A stretch of 64,000 bases of DNA from Archangium primigenium (GCF_016904885.1 NZ_JADWYI010000001.1:6882001-6946000), one strand, 5' to 3'; shown: positions 1 through 9,223, counted from the first letter of the stretch. Program-made: numbers and translations. Notes: generated by a model from the letters alone, not told the origin.

Positions 1-1
1 T

Positions 2-3000
2 CCCCGCCCGCTGTTGGGCAACCTGCCCGACGTGGACCCCGACCTGTCGATCCTGAGCTTCATGGATCTGGCGCGGATCCACGGGCCCATCTTCCGGTTG
101 GAGATGGCGGGCCGCTCGCTCATCGTCGTGGGCTCGCAGGCGCTGGTGAACGAGGTCTGCGACGAGAAGCGCTTCGGCAAGGTCATCCACTCCTCGCTGC
201 GGGAGCTGCGCGCCATCGGGGGGGACGGCTTGTTCACGGCCCACACCGAGGAGCCCAACTGGGGCAAGGCCCACCGCATCCTCATGCCCGCGTTCGGGCC
301 GCTCGGGGTGCGTGAGATGTTCGCGCCGATGCTGGACGTGGCCGAGCAGATGCTGCTGCGCTGGGAGCGCTTCGGCGCGGGCACGGTGCTCGACGTGCCG
401 GACCAGATGACGCGGCTCACGCTGGACACCATCGCGCTGTGCGCCTTCGACTACCGCTTCAACAGCTTCTACCAGAACGAGATGCACCCGTTCGTCGACG
501 CCATGGTGGACGGCCTCAAGGAGGCGGGAGCGCGCACGCGCCGTCCGGGCGTGGCCAACCGGATGCTGCTGTTGAGCGCCCGGCGCTACGAGGAGGACAT
601 CCGGCTGATGCACGGGGTGGCCGACCAGCTCATCGCGGAGCGGCGGAGGGATCCGGCCGCGGGCCCGAAGAACGATCTGCTTGGCCGCATGCTCTCCGCG
701 CGGGATCCCGTCACCGGCGAGACGCTGTCCGACGAGAACATCCGCTACCAGATGGTGACCTTCCTCATCGCGGGTCACGAGACGACGAGCGGCCTGCTCT
801 CCTTCGCGCTCCACCTGTTGCTCAAGAACCCCCGGGTGCTGCACGCCGCGCGCGCGCGCGTCGACGAGGTGCTCGGCACGGACACGCCCCGGCTGGATCA
901 CCTGGCCTCGCTGCGCTACGTGGAGCAGATCCTCATGGAGACCCTGCGCCTGTGGCCCACCGCGCCGGGCTTCGCGGTGCACCCGCATGAGGACACCGTC
1001 CTCGGGGGCCGCTACGCCGTCACGGCCCAGGACACGGTGATGATCTTCCCGCCCACCCTGCACCGGGATCCCACGGTGTGGGGAGCGGACGCGGAGGCGT
1101 TCCGGCCCGAGCGCTTCGACCGCGACGCGGAGGCCCGGCTGCCGCCCAACGCCTGGAAGCCCTTCGGCAACGGCCAGCGCGCCTGCATCGGCCGTCCCTT
1201 CGCCATGCAGGAGGCCCAGCTCGTCCTGTCGATGATCCTCCAGCGCTTCGACCTGTTCGAGGACGACCCCTCCTACACGCTCAAGATCAAGCAGGCGCTC
1301 ACCATCAAGCCGGACGGCTTCCGCATCCGCGTGCGGCGGCGGGAGCCGACCGCGCTCAAGTCCCGGAGCGCCCCGCCCGCCACGCCGCGCGCGCCGCCCC
1401 GGCCCGAGTCCTCGCCCCTCCCGGCGCGCACCGAGGGCCCCCGCACGCGCTTGCTCGTGCTCTACGGCTCGAACACGGGCTCGGCGCAGGCGTTCGCGCA
1501 GCGCATCGGCAACGACGCGCCCGCGCGGGGCTATGCCGTGGAGGTCGCGCCCATGGACGACCACGCGGGCCGGCTGCCGACCGAGGGCGCCGTCCTCGTG
1601 CTCACCGCCTCGTACGAAGGCCAGCCCCCCGACAACGCCCGCCAGTTCGTCGCCGCGCTGGAGGCGGCCCCCGCCGGGGCGTTCGCGGGCGTGAAGTACG
1701 CCGTCTTCGGCTGCGGCAACCGGCAATGGGCGCGCACCTACCAGGCCATTCCCCTCAAGGTGGACGGCCTGCTGGAGGCGGCGGGGGCGCACCGGCTCAA
1801 GCCGCGCGGCGAGGCGGATGCCTCCGAGGACTTCTTCGGCGCCTTCGACGCGTGGTACGCGACGCTGTGGCACGAGCTCGGCGCCGTCCTCGGCACGGAC
1901 AGCGCCGGAGCGTCCGCGGCCACCCCGCTCCAGGTCGAGGTGGTGCGCGAGGGCCGCTCGGCGATCCTGCGGCAGGAGGACCTGGGCGCGGGCCAGCTCG
2001 TGGAGAACCGGGAGCTGGTGGACATGGCCGCCCCCCAGGCCCGCTCCAAGCGGCACTTGGAGCTCGAGCTGCCCGAGGGGATGACCTACCGGGCGGGCGA
2101 CTACCTCGCGGTCCTGCCGAGGAACCCGGGCGTGAACGTCGAGCGGGCGATGCGCCGCTTCGGCTTCGCCCCGGACGCCCAGGTCATCGTGCACAAGGAA
2201 GGCGCCCACCTGACGGCGCTGCCCACCGGCTACCCCATCGCCGTGAGCGAGCTGCTCGCCAGCTACGTGGAGCTCGGACAGCCGGCCACCCGGGCCCAGG
2301 TGGAGACGCTCGCCAAGGCCACCCGGTGCCCCCCGGAGAAGCTGCCCCTGGAGGCGCTGGCCCGGGAGGAGTCCTACCGGCGCGAGGTGCTCGACAAGCG
2401 CGTGAGCGTGTTGGAGCTGCTCGAGCGCTTCCCCGCGTGTGCGCTGTCCTTCGCCGGCTTCCTGGAGATGCTGCCGCCGCTCAAGGCCCGGCAGTACTCC
2501 ATCGCCTCCTCGCCGCTGTGGAACCCGACCCGCTGCGCGCTCACGGTCGCCGTCGTCGATGCGCCCGCCTACTCGGGCCAGGGCCGCTACCTCGGCGTGA
2601 CGTCCAACTACCTCGCCGCCCTGGCGCCCCCGGCCCGCGTGTCCGTGGCGGTGCGGCCCAGCCAGCCCCGCTTCCATCCCCCGGAGGATCCCCAGGTCCC
2701 CCTGGTGCTGATCTGCGCGGGCACTGGCATCGCCCCCTTCCGGGGATTCCTCCAGGAGCGGGCCCTCCAGGCCCGGGAGGGGCGGCGCGTCGGCCCGGCC
2801 CTGCTCTTCTTCGGCTGCGACCATCCGGAGGCGGACTTCCTCTACCGCGAGGAGCTGGAGGCCTGGCAGCTCGCCGGGGTCGTGGACGTGCGGCCGGCCT
2901 TCACCCTCGCGCCGGAGGGCGAGGTGACGTTCGTCCAGCACCGCGTCTGGAAGGACCGCGCGGACGTGGCCGAGCTGTTCCGGCGAGGCGCCACGGTGTA

Positions 3001-3157
3001 CGTCTGCGGGGACGGGCGGCGCATGGCACCCGCGGTGCGCGAGACCCTGGTCCGCATCTACGCGGAGGCCACCGGGGCGACGCGGGAGGAGGCCGAGCGC
3101 TGGGCCCTGCAGGTGGAGCGCGAGCACGGCCGCTTCGTGGCGGATGTCTTCGCCTAG
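2..3157 (+). CDS. Self-sufficient cytochrome P450 / NADPH-P450 reductase fusion (CYP102, P450-BM3 type), 5' partial
   Basis: Fatty-acid-type monooxygenase in which the heme domain carries its own electron-transfer partner. The frame is open to the window edge and begins inside the proline-rich start of the P450 fold. By alignment with remembered P450-BM3, only about ten residues are missing. Seen: I-helix AGHETTSG (about 770-793), heme-ligand motif FGNGQRACIG with Cys at 1184-1186, an Ala/Pro-rich linker (about 1345-1440), the FMN-binding start LYGSNTGSA, the FAD motif RQYSIASSP, NADPH-site GTGIAPFRGF and a C-terminal YVCGDG. BM3 residues Arg47 and Phe87 appear conserved, but Tyr51, which helps anchor the fatty-acid carboxylate, aligns with a Val, so substrate range may differ. 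It is followed 65 bp later by a TetR gene; in Bacillus a TetR repressor (BM3R1) also pairs with this enzyme. Reaction class is confident; substrate is not known. Confidence 0.95.
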   Translation, partial: PRPLLGNLPDVDPDLSILSFMDLARIHGPIFRLEMAGRSLIVVGSQALVNEVCDEKRFGKVIHSSLRELRAIGGDGLFTAHTEEPNWGKAHRILMPAFGPLGVREMFAPMLDVAEQMLLRWERFGAGTVLDVPDQMTRLTLDTIALCAFDYRFNSFYQNEMHPFVDAMVDGLKEAGARTRRPGVANRMLLLSARRYEEDIRLMHGVADQLIAERRRDPAAGPKNDLLGRMLSARDPVTGETLSDENIRYQMVTFLIAGHETTSGLLSFALHLLLKNPRVLHAARARVDEVLGTDTPRLDHLASLRYVEQILMETLRLWPTAPGFAVHPHEDTVLGGRYAVTAQDTVMIFPPTLHRDPTVWGADAEAFRPERFDRDAEARLPPNAWKPFGNGQRACIGRPFAMQEAQLVLSMILQRFDLFEDDPSYTLKIKQALTIKPDGFRIRVRRREPTALKSRSAPPATPRAPPRPESSPLPARTEGPRTRLLVLYGSNTGSAQAFAQRIGNDAPARGYAVEVAPMDDHAGRLPTEGAVLVLTASYEGQPPDNARQFVAALEAAPAGAFAGVKYAVFGCGNRQWARTYQAIPLKVDGLLEAAGAHRLKPRGEADASEDFFGAFDAWYATLWHELGAVLGTDSAGASAATPLQVEVVREGRSAILRQEDLGAGQLVENRELVDMAAPQARSKRHLELELPEGMTYRAGDYLAVLPRNPGVNVERAMRRFGFAPDAQVIVHKEGAHLTALPTGYPIAVSELLASYVELGQPATRAQVETLAKATRCPPEKLPLEALAREESYRREVLDKRVSVLELLERFPACALSFAGFLEMLPPLKARQYSIASSPLWNPTRCALTVAVVDAPAYSGQGRYLGVTSNYLAALAPPARVSVAVRPSQPRFHPPEDPQVPLVLICAGTGIAPFRGFLQERALQAREGRRVGPALLFFGCDHPEADFLYREELEAWQLAGVVDVRPAFTLAPEGEVTFVQHRVWKDRADVAELFRRGATVYVCGDGRRMAPAVRETLVRIYAEATGATREEAERWALQVEREHGRFVADVFA

Positions 3158-3222
3158 GCCCGGGCGGGCCCCAGTCGCACTTGGAGAAGGACGAACGCGC
3201 CGGGACCGAGCAGGATGGCGAC

Positions 3223-3885
3223 GTGAGCAAGGAACCCACCCAGAGCGCGGGGCGCGCCGACATCCTCGCGGCGGCGCTGCGCGAATTCGCCGACCACGGC
3301 TTCACGGGCGCCACCACGGCGGGGATCGCCCGGCGCGCGGGCGTCACCCAGCCCCTGGTCCACCACCACTTCGGCTCCAAGCAGGGGCTGTGGCTCGCGG
3401 TGCTGTCCCAGTTCCACCAGGATCTCAACGAGGCCTTGTCGCACACCATCCAGGAGGCGGAGGAGGAGGGCGTGGACCGGCGCACGCGGCTGTCGCGACT
3501 GCTGCGCACGCTCGTGGCCTTCCTGGGCCGCCACCCCGAGCTCAGCCGGCTGCTGCGCACCGAGAGCAACGCGAGCGGCGCCCCCTTCGAGGAGCTGCAC
3601 ACCCGGTGGATCTCCGGACAGGTGGAGCTGTTCCAGCGCGAGCTGGCGGCCGCCGTGGAGGATGGCACGCTGCGGCCCGTGGACCCGCGGCTGACCTACC
3701 CGCTCCTCATCGGCGCCTGCATCCAACCCTTCGCCGAGCCGGGGACGGTCCAGCGCGCCTTCGGCCTGGACATGCACCATCCCGCCAATGTGGAGCTCTA
3801 CGCGGACTTCGTCGTGGACGTGCTCTTGCGAGGCCTCGGCGGTCCCCCCGAGCCGCCCCGTGCGCCGCGAACCCGGCGCCGCTAA
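3223..3885 (+). CDS. TetR/AcrR-family transcriptional regulator
   Basis: Predicted 220-aa DNA-binding regulator. The N-terminal helix-turn-helix is typical of TetR (ILAAALREFADHGFTGATT, then GIARRAGVTQPLVHHHFGSK), followed by an all-helical ligand-binding half. A GTG start at 3223 is chosen because an AGGA lies about 7 nt upstream and the next in-frame start would cut the HTH. It sits 65 bp after the P450 fusion and 30 bp before a hydrolase, all on the same strand. It therefore most likely controls this small operon in response to a fatty acid or other hydrophobic ligand (inference). No clear operator was recognised, because the promoter of the P450 gene lies outside the window. Confidence 0.9.
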   Translation: MSKEPTQSAGRADILAAALREFADHGFTGATTAGIARRAGVTQPLVHHHFGSKQGLWLAVLSQFHQDLNEALSHTIQEAEEEGVDRRTRLSRLLRTLVAFLGRHPELSRLLRTESNASGAPFEELHTRWISGQVELFQRELAAAVEDGTLRPVDPRLTYPLLIGACIQPFAEPGTVQRAFGLDMHHPANVELYADFVVDVLLRGLGGPPEPPRAPRTRRR

Positions 3886-3915
3886 ATCCCCGATACGCCC
3901 GCGAGGAGCAGACCC

Positions 3916-4869
3916 ATGCCATCCGCCTCCCCTCCCCTCCATCCCGATCTGCAACGGATCGCGCGCCTCCACCCGAACATCACGATGACCCGGCCGGTGC
4001 TCGCCGTGATGCGCTTGATCATGCGCTTCATGCCCAAGACGCGCATCCCCGAGGACGTGGTCGTCCAGGACACGCGGGTGCCCGGGCCCTCCGGGGCGCC
4101 GCCCGTCCGCGTGCGGACCTACCGGCCCCGACAGCCCGCCCCCGGCCCGACTCCGGCGCTGCTGTGGATTCACGGGGGCGGCTACATCCTCGGCCTGCCG
4201 GAGATGGATGACTTCCTGTGCATCGACTTCGCCCGGGAGCTGGGCATCCTCGTCGTCTCCGTGGACTACCGGCTGGCGCCCGAGCACCCCTTTCCGGGCC
4301 CGCTGGAGGACTGCTACGCGGCGTTGACGTGGCTCTTCGCCCAGGCGGGCGCGCTCGACGTCCTTCCCGAGCGCATCGCCATCGGCGGGGCGAGCGCGGG
4401 CGGCGGGCTCGCGGCGGCGCTGGCGCAACGGGCCCATGATCGCGCCGAGGTCCGCCCCTGCTTCCAACTGCTCGTCTACCCGATGCTGGATGACCGCACG
4501 ACGAGGCGCACGGACATCGACGGCACGCACCACCGCACCTGGAACCAGGGCAGCAACGTGTTCGGGTGGCGTGCCTACCTGGGCCACGAGCCGGGGGGCG
4601 CGGAGGCGCCGACCCATGCCGTCCCCGCGCGGCGCGAGGATCTCTCGGGGCTGCCGCCGGCCTGGCTCGGCGTGGGCACCCATGACCTGTTCCACGACGA
4701 GGACCTCGCGTACGCCCGTCGCCTGGAGGCCGCGGGCGTGCCCTGCGCCGTCACCGTGGTGCCCGGCGCCTTCCATGGCTTCGAGGTCATCGCCCGGAGC
4801 GCCGGCGTGTCGCGCGAGTTCCGGGGCGTCTACACGGCCGCGCTGCGCGGGGCGCTGTTCCCCGGATGA
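3916..4869 (+). CDS. Alpha/beta hydrolase, hormone-sensitive-lipase (HSL) type esterase
   Basis: 317-aa carboxylesterase of the HSL family. Seen: oxyanion-hole HGGG (in WIHGGGYIL), the YRLAPEHPFP block, nucleophile elbow GGASAGG, an acid in GTHD and the catalytic His in GAFHGFE. The length is normal for the family. No signal peptide is evident, so it is probably cytoplasmic. It follows the TetR gene by 30 bp, and its stop overlaps the next hydrolase start by 4 nt (ATGA at 4866-4869), implying translational coupling. With the P450 next door it may release or process acyl substrates (inference); the substrate cannot be read from sequence. Confidence 0.92.
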   Translation: MPSASPPLHPDLQRIARLHPNITMTRPVLAVMRLIMRFMPKTRIPEDVVVQDTRVPGPSGAPPVRVRTYRPRQPAPGPTPALLWIHGGGYILGLPEMDDFLCIDFARELGILVVSVDYRLAPEHPFPGPLEDCYAALTWLFAQAGALDVLPERIAIGGASAGGGLAAALAQRAHDRAEVRPCFQLLVYPMLDDRTTRRTDIDGTHHRTWNQGSNVFGWRAYLGHEPGGAEAPTHAVPARREDLSGLPPAWLGVGTHDLFHDEDLAYARRLEAAGVPCAVTVVPGAFHGFEVIARSAGVSREFRGVYTAALRGALFPG

Positions 4870-5858
4870 ACCCGCTCGAACGCCTCCCGCGCGTGGGCTC
4901 CCGGACCCGCCTCGGGCTCGCCCTGGGCCTGCTCTCCCTCATGACGTCCGGCACCGGGTGCACTCCGAGCGTGCGGCTGCGGCTGGCCTCCACCGCGGTG
5001 CGGCTCGGGCGGGGTCCAGAGCGGGATCCCGCCGAGCTCCGGCGGAAGTACGAGAACCGGAAGCCCCCCACCCCCGCGACCCTCCCCCGCGCCTTGCGCA
5101 ATCGCTGTGACGTGCGGGAGGACACCGTGCTCGGCCAGCCCGTCTACACGCTGACCCCGAAGCATGGGGCGAGCGGCTGGCACATCATCTACACGCACGG
5201 GGGCGCGTTCGTGAATCCGCTCCAGGGCGCGCACTGGGACATCCTCGAGCAGCTCATCGAGGAGACCGGCGCGACGGTGACGGTCCCCCTCTACCCGCTG
5301 GCGCCCGAGCACACCGCCGCCGAGGCGTTTCCCTTCCTGGAGCAGGTGTACCGGGACGTCCTCGGGCGCACGGCGCCAGCGCGCGTGGTGCTCTGCGGCG
5401 ACTCGGCGGGCGGCAACCTGGCGCTGGCCCAGGCGCTCGCCTATCGCGAACAGGGCCTGCCGTTGCCGGGCCACCTCGTCCTGTTCTCTCCGTGGTTGGA
5501 CCTCACGCTGTCCAACCCGGAGGTGGCGGCGGTGCAGCCGCGCGACATCATGCTCCGCGCCTCCGAACTGGTGGAGGAAGGCCGCTGGTGGGCGGGCGCC
5601 GAGGATCCACGCGGCGCGCGGCTCAGCCCGCTGTTCGCGGACCTCAAGGGCCTGCCACCGCTGCAGATCTACCAGGGAACCCACGACATCTTCCTGCCGG
5701 ACGCGCGCCTCCTGCGAGACCGTGTCGCCGCCGCCGGCGGACAGGTCCAGCTGGACGAGACCCCGGGCGGCTTCCACGTGTTCATGGGCGCCACCTTCAC
5801 GCCGGAGGCGCACACCGTGTTCCGGCGGATCGCGGAGCGGCTGGGCCAGGCGCCCTAG
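4866..5858 (+). CDS. Alpha/beta hydrolase (HSL/arylacetamide-deacetylase-like), probably a lipoprotein
   Basis: 330-aa hydrolase of the same superfamily as its upstream neighbour but clearly divergent. Seen: HGGAF oxyanion motif, YPLAPEH, nucleophile elbow GDSAGGN, GTHDIF and catalytic His in GGFHVF. The N-terminus has a hydrophobic segment (LGLALGLLSLMTSG) ending at Cys32 within SGTGC, an imperfect lipobox, so export as a lipoprotein is plausible but not certain. It is translationally coupled to the first hydrolase. It ends convergently with the Coq4-family gene: the two stop codons share the palindrome CTAG at 5855-5858. Two consecutive related esterases behind a P450 suggest a detoxification or lipid-modifying operon. 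Confidence 0.88.
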   Translation: MNPLERLPRVGSRTRLGLALGLLSLMTSGTGCTPSVRLRLASTAVRLGRGPERDPAELRRKYENRKPPTPATLPRALRNRCDVREDTVLGQPVYTLTPKHGASGWHIIYTHGGAFVNPLQGAHWDILEQLIEETGATVTVPLYPLAPEHTAAEAFPFLEQVYRDVLGRTAPARVVLCGDSAGGNLALAQALAYREQGLPLPGHLVLFSPWLDLTLSNPEVAAVQPRDIMLRASELVEEGRWWAGAEDPRGARLSPLFADLKGLPPLQIYQGTHDIFLPDARLLRDRVAAAGGQVQLDETPGGFHVFMGATFTPEAHTVFRRIAERLGQAP

Positions 5859-6541
5859 GCCTGGGCGGGGGCGCACAGCCGCGCCCGCAGCGTGGCCACC
5901 GGGGTGCTCCAGTGCTCCTCGAACCGGAAGCCGAGGAACCGGGGGGACACCCGGCCCCGCTGGAAGGCGGCCCACACCCGCTGGAGGTACTCGGACCGCC
6001 CGACGCCGGCCTGCGGCTCCTTGAAGTGATGGACCGTGCCGTTCGTCAGGACGAGCGCCGAGGTGCGCAGCCGCAGGTTGCCCAGCACGTACGCCTGGAG
6101 CTCCATCTCGCCCACCACGTCCGTGCCGTAGCCCGTGAGTACGTGCAACAGGTCGTGCGTCTCGCGGTAGCGCTTGGAGATGTAGTCGACGTCCGTCTTG
6201 AGCTCGAGCGTCGTCTCGAAGGGGGAGATCTCGTTGTCCTGGAAGTAGCGCGCCAGATCATGGCCGAGCGTGCCCTCGGGCAGGCGCTCCAGCGCGGCCA
6301 GGTCCAGCTCCTTGCCTTGCAGGGAGGGCCGCTCGGTCAGCAGACGGCGGCCCTCTTCGCTGCGCCACAGGGCCTGGGCGAGCGTCGCGTAGAGGTTGCC
6401 GTTCAGGCTCTGGTTGAACACCTGCCCGTAGGTGGGATTCGTCGGATCCTTCCGGAGCGCCTTGAGGCACTGGCGCGCCACGCTCAGGCGGGTGAACAGG
6501 GACGCATTCTCCGGCAGCGACAGGGTCTGGGTCTCGGGCAT
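5855..6541 (-). CDS. Coq4-family protein
   Basis: 228-aa protein matching the Coq4 fold: the signature His-Asp-x2-His followed by Glu is present as THDLLHVLTGYGTDVVGE, the metal-binding pattern of Coq4. In mitochondria Coq4 acts in ubiquinone synthesis (C1 decarboxylation/hydroxylation of the ring precursor). Myxobacteria are generally menaquinone users, so the function here is unlikely to be standard ubiquinone synthesis (inference). The ATG at 6541 is chosen because the protein begins directly with the conserved helical region; longer in-frame starts add only low-complexity sequence. No operon partner; it is convergent with the hydrolase operon and divergent from the first lipoprotein remnant. 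Confidence 0.8.
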   Translation of the reverse strand: MPETQTLSLPENASLFTRLSVARQCLKALRKDPTNPTYGQVFNQSLNGNLYATLAQALWRSEEGRRLLTERPSLQGKELDLAALERLPEGTLGHDLARYFQDNEISPFETTLELKTDVDYISKRYRETHDLLHVLTGYGTDVVGEMELQAYVLGNLRLRTSALVLTNGTVHHFKEPQAGVGRSEYLQRVWAAFQRGRVSPRFLGFRFEEHWSTPVATLRARLCAPAQA

Positions 6542-6823
6542 GACGGGGGCCTCGCGAGGAAGATGGATTTTTTTCCCAGGCAAACAATAAGGCGGGTCGT
6601 TTCCGAAGTAAACCATGAGGAGACGCAACCCCAGCGCGTCAGGTATCGGACGGAAGCGAGCCGTGGCGACGCCCTGCCCCACCCAACGCGCTCTTGCGCT
6701 TCCTCGCACAGCCGAGGAACTGGCATGTTCCCAGGCGGTTGGTCCCAAAAGGCCGTCGCTGACCGAGGTGCCCTCTCGCACGGGGTGGCCGAGGGCCCTC
6801 GCCTTTGGCCTTGGAGGTGGACA
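6542..6823. other. Divergent intergenic region, no gene seen
   Basis: About 280 bp between the Coq4-family gene (-) and the small lipoprotein ORF (+). It is more AT-rich just upstream of the Coq4 start (6565-6605) than the coding regions around it. A strong Shine-Dalgarno (GGAGGTGG) lies at its right edge for the ATG at 6824. No convincing promoter, repeat or RNA was identified. Confidence 0.5.
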
Positions 6824-6976
6824 ATGCGCATTGACGTCCTGGGGCCCATGAGTGCGGCCCTGCTGCTCGTCCTGGCGCCACTGTCCCTGGGTTGTGCCCC
6901 ACTGACGCAATCCCTCCGCCAAGGGTCAGCGCGGGGATTGAGTGCTCCGCGTTTCATCTCGTGGAGACGGCCATGA
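6824..6976 (+). pseudogene. Stunted lipoprotein ORF (50 aa), probable remnant of a larger lipoprotein
   Basis: Has an excellent ribosome site (GGAGGTGG, 4 nt before ATG), a hydrophobic signal peptide and a perfect lipobox (LSLGC), but only 26 residues follow the lipidated Cys. The last residues, RFISWRRP then stop, correspond in DNA to the end of the second copy at about 9358-9385 (NFIRWSAR then stop), including the ATGA overlap with the next gene. The simplest reading is that the middle of a longer secreted lipoprotein has been deleted while both ends and the coupling to the partner gene were kept. It could instead be a genuine small lipoprotein. Homology searches with intact lipoproteins ending in FIxW would decide. 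Confidence 0.55.
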
Positions 6977-7443
6977 GCGACGGACATCCTTTTCAGGGCA
7001 ACTGGGTGGCACGCTTGTACGAGCGTGTCCGCGATCGGGGTTACGACTCACTCACCGCCTTCGCGGAAGCGCGCCCCGCCGCCTCACTGGTGACGCTGGC
7101 CAAGGAACTGGGTCAGGACGATGTCGCAGGAGTGCAGGTCCTGCGTGGGCTGCTCGCCGAGGCCGAGCGGCGCAAGCAGGTCACGCGCTTCGTGCGCGAC
7201 CTCTTCGCGCGCCTGTGGTCCCAGAGCGTGCCCGACGGTTGGCCGACGGTGCTGGACGACGCCACCCGCTTCAAGATCGCCGAGGCCCTCGGCCGCTGGT
7301 TCGCCTACACCCCAGAGACCCACAAGGAACGCGTCGATCGGGCCAGCGATGCCCTGTTCGAAACACCCCCTCCGCCCGGCTGGCGTCCTCTCGGTCCCGA
7401 AGACAAGGTGCTGCGCATGCTCCTGCCAGATGAGGGGGTCTAG
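6973..7443 (+). CDS. Conserved 156-aa protein, copy 1 (paralogue of the 9383 gene); possible immunity protein
   Basis: No family of known function recognised with certainty. A soluble, mostly helical, charged protein without signal peptide or membrane segment. Blocks shared with the second copy include ARLYERV, RGYDSLTAFA, RKQVTRFVRD, GWPTVLDDA, AYTPETH and GWRPLGP. By eye the two are about two-thirds identical and exactly the same length. Its ATG overlaps the stop of the lipoprotein remnant (ATGA), so it was probably co-translated with it. The lipoprotein-then-cytoplasmic-partner layout resembles toxin/immunity pairs, which makes a (now possibly orphan) immunity role a reasonable guess, not a demonstrated one. 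An RBS-like GGAGA precedes the start. Confidence 0.8.
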   Translation: MSDGHPFQGNWVARLYERVRDRGYDSLTAFAEARPAASLVTLAKELGQDDVAGVQVLRGLLAEAERRKQVTRFVRDLFARLWSQSVPDGWPTVLDDATRFKIAEALGRWFAYTPETHKERVDRASDALFETPPPPGWRPLGPEDKVLRMLLPDEGV

Positions 7444-7473
7444 TCTCAAGCCTGCTCGACTTCAGGGAGCGCT

Positions 7474-8793
7474 TCAGGCGGTGAGCAGGCCGCGCCAGCG
7501 CGTATCGCGCGGGGACGGGCGGCGGTGCAGGCGGCGGTCGAGGAGCGCGCGGGCCTTGGCCACCTCACCGCTTCGCATCAGGGCCACGAGGAGCGTGTCC
7601 TCCAGCACCTCGCGCTGGGCGCCACTGCCCCCGATGCGCACCACCTCGGCCGCGACAGGCTCCAGGAGGCGCACACAGCCCGCGTATTCCTCCTCCGCGA
7701 AGGCGAGGGTCGCGCGGCAGATCGCCGGCACCACCGGCCCCGCGGCCAGGGTGCCCGCCTCGACCAGGCGGGTCAGCGCCTCGGCGCGGCGCTCGACCGC
7801 GGCCTTGTCGCCGGTCGCCGCCTCGAGGAGGGCCATGTGCGCATCGATGAAGGCGAAGCCCGCCTGGGAGAAGGACCGCTCGGCATAGGCCGCGACCGGC
7901 TCCCACAGCCCCGCCGGGACCGCGTGCCCGTAGGCCCGCAGGCGCCACAGCAGCGAGGCGGCGTCGCTGACCACGTTGATCGGCATCCCGGCGGAAACCG
8001 ACGGCTGGACATGCTCCGCGTAGAGGGCGAGGGCCTGTTCCGCGTCACCGCGCTCCAGGGCGACGAGCGCCGCGTGCCAGGCGATGTGCCCATGCAGGAT
8101 GCCGGTGCGATCGTAGCCTGGCAGCCAATCCGCGATCAGTGCCTCCGCGTCCTCCCCCGCGCCGCTCTCGAACATCGCGTGCGCGTGCGCGTGGACCGCG
8201 TTCGCGTTGTTTCTCCGCAGCTCGCAGGCTCGCTGGAGCAGGTCACGGCCACGGCCCACCGCGCCGTTCTCGGCGTGAGACCAGCCCCGGTAGGTGAGGA
8301 ACCACCAGTCGTCGGCGCCGTAGTGCCGGGCGTGGCGCTCGCAGAGGTCCACGCGCGCCTGGTCATGGTCCGCCATGCCCGAGAAGGCGAAGAGCCCGAA
8401 GGCCCCCAGGGGGAGCGAGAGGATGAGGACATCCCTCGGCCAGGTGTCGGCATGCGCGAGGGCCCGCTCCAGCGCCTTCGCCGAGGCGCCGTGGATCGCG
8501 AGGGAGAGGACCTCGACATGGCTCCGCTCCCGCGCTGTCCCCCGCCGGGCGACGAGCCCGGTCGCCGTGGCGATCCGCTCGCGGGCCTTGTCGGGTTCGG
8601 CGCGGGTCGTATGCAGGCGGGCGCGCGCCGCATGGGCGAGGGCGAAGTCCGGGTCGGCCGCGATCGACGCGTCCAGGGCCTCGGCGGCGCCGGGCCAGGC
8701 GGAGAGCAGGAGGTCCATGCCCTCCCGGTAGCACTCGGCCGCGATTTCGGACGTCGTCGAGAGGGGCAGGCCGTGGCGGTCGAAGTGGAGCAT
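7474..8793 (-). CDS. TPR-repeat protein of the TTC38 type
   Basis: 439-aa helical-repeat protein. Alanine-rich TPR-like repeats run through the length (for example SIAADPDFALAHAARARLH near residues 43-61). The block DDWWFLTYRGWSHAENG, followed later by TGILHGHIAWHAALVALERGD, resembles the conserved core of TTC38 proteins. No signal peptide; probably cytoplasmic. The molecular role of this family is poorly defined. It stands alone on the minus strand, convergent with the first 156-aa gene (30-bp gap), and interrupts the two related lipoprotein/156-aa cassettes, suggesting later insertion or rearrangement between them. Confidence 0.82.
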   Translation of the reverse strand: MLHFDRHGLPLSTTSEIAAECYREGMDLLLSAWPGAAEALDASIAADPDFALAHAARARLHTTRAEPDKARERIATATGLVARRGTARERSHVEVLSLAIHGASAKALERALAHADTWPRDVLILSLPLGAFGLFAFSGMADHDQARVDLCERHARHYGADDWWFLTYRGWSHAENGAVGRGRDLLQRACELRRNNANAVHAHAHAMFESGAGEDAEALIADWLPGYDRTGILHGHIAWHAALVALERGDAEQALALYAEHVQPSVSAGMPINVVSDAASLLWRLRAYGHAVPAGLWEPVAAYAERSFSQAGFAFIDAHMALLEAATGDKAAVERRAEALTRLVEAGTLAAGPVVPAICRATLAFAEEEYAGCVRLLEPVAAEVVRIGGSGAQREVLEDTLLVALMRSGEVAKARALLDRRLHRRPSPRDTRWRGLLTA

Positions 8794-9223
8794 GGCGGAT
8801 TCTTCTCCTGGGAGCGCCTGTCAGGTGCGACGGACCGAAACGCGGAACGCCGCTTCGAGCCATACAGAAGGAACCGCCCCGCTCGCAACCGCCTCACGGA
8901 GGGAGTGCTCAGAACCAGCGCGAGGACACGACGGCTGACACGCCAGAGCCGCCGGTAACCTGGCCACGCGCCGCGCATGGTGATGGGGCGACCCGTGCGG
9001 CCAGATGGCGGACCCTACGAGACGAGGCCTGTTTCACCGGTGCTGTCCGTCTGTCCGGATTTGTTAGGACCGTCCGATAGAATCATCGGAGGCACTGATG
9101 ACATCCACGCGGCGGGTGCTACCGCTGCTCGCGCAGGCGAAAGGGCCGGATCACCCGCCTGATGGAGTGAGGGGACCACCGCTGCCGGCCTTCCCGACTG
9201 GGAGTTGGCGTTCTGCCGCGCGG
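8794..9223. other. Intergenic region upstream of second lipoprotein remnant
   Basis: About 430 bp. The left part is the 5' flank of the TPR gene. A GGAGG at about 9089-9093 precedes an ATG at 9098 that opens a frame continuous with the lipoprotein at 9224. The encoded 42-residue extension is Pro/Arg/Gly-rich and would bury the signal peptide, so 9098 is not preferred as the start, but the ribosome site suggests an older gene start lay here. Nothing else convincing was found. Confidence 0.45.
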
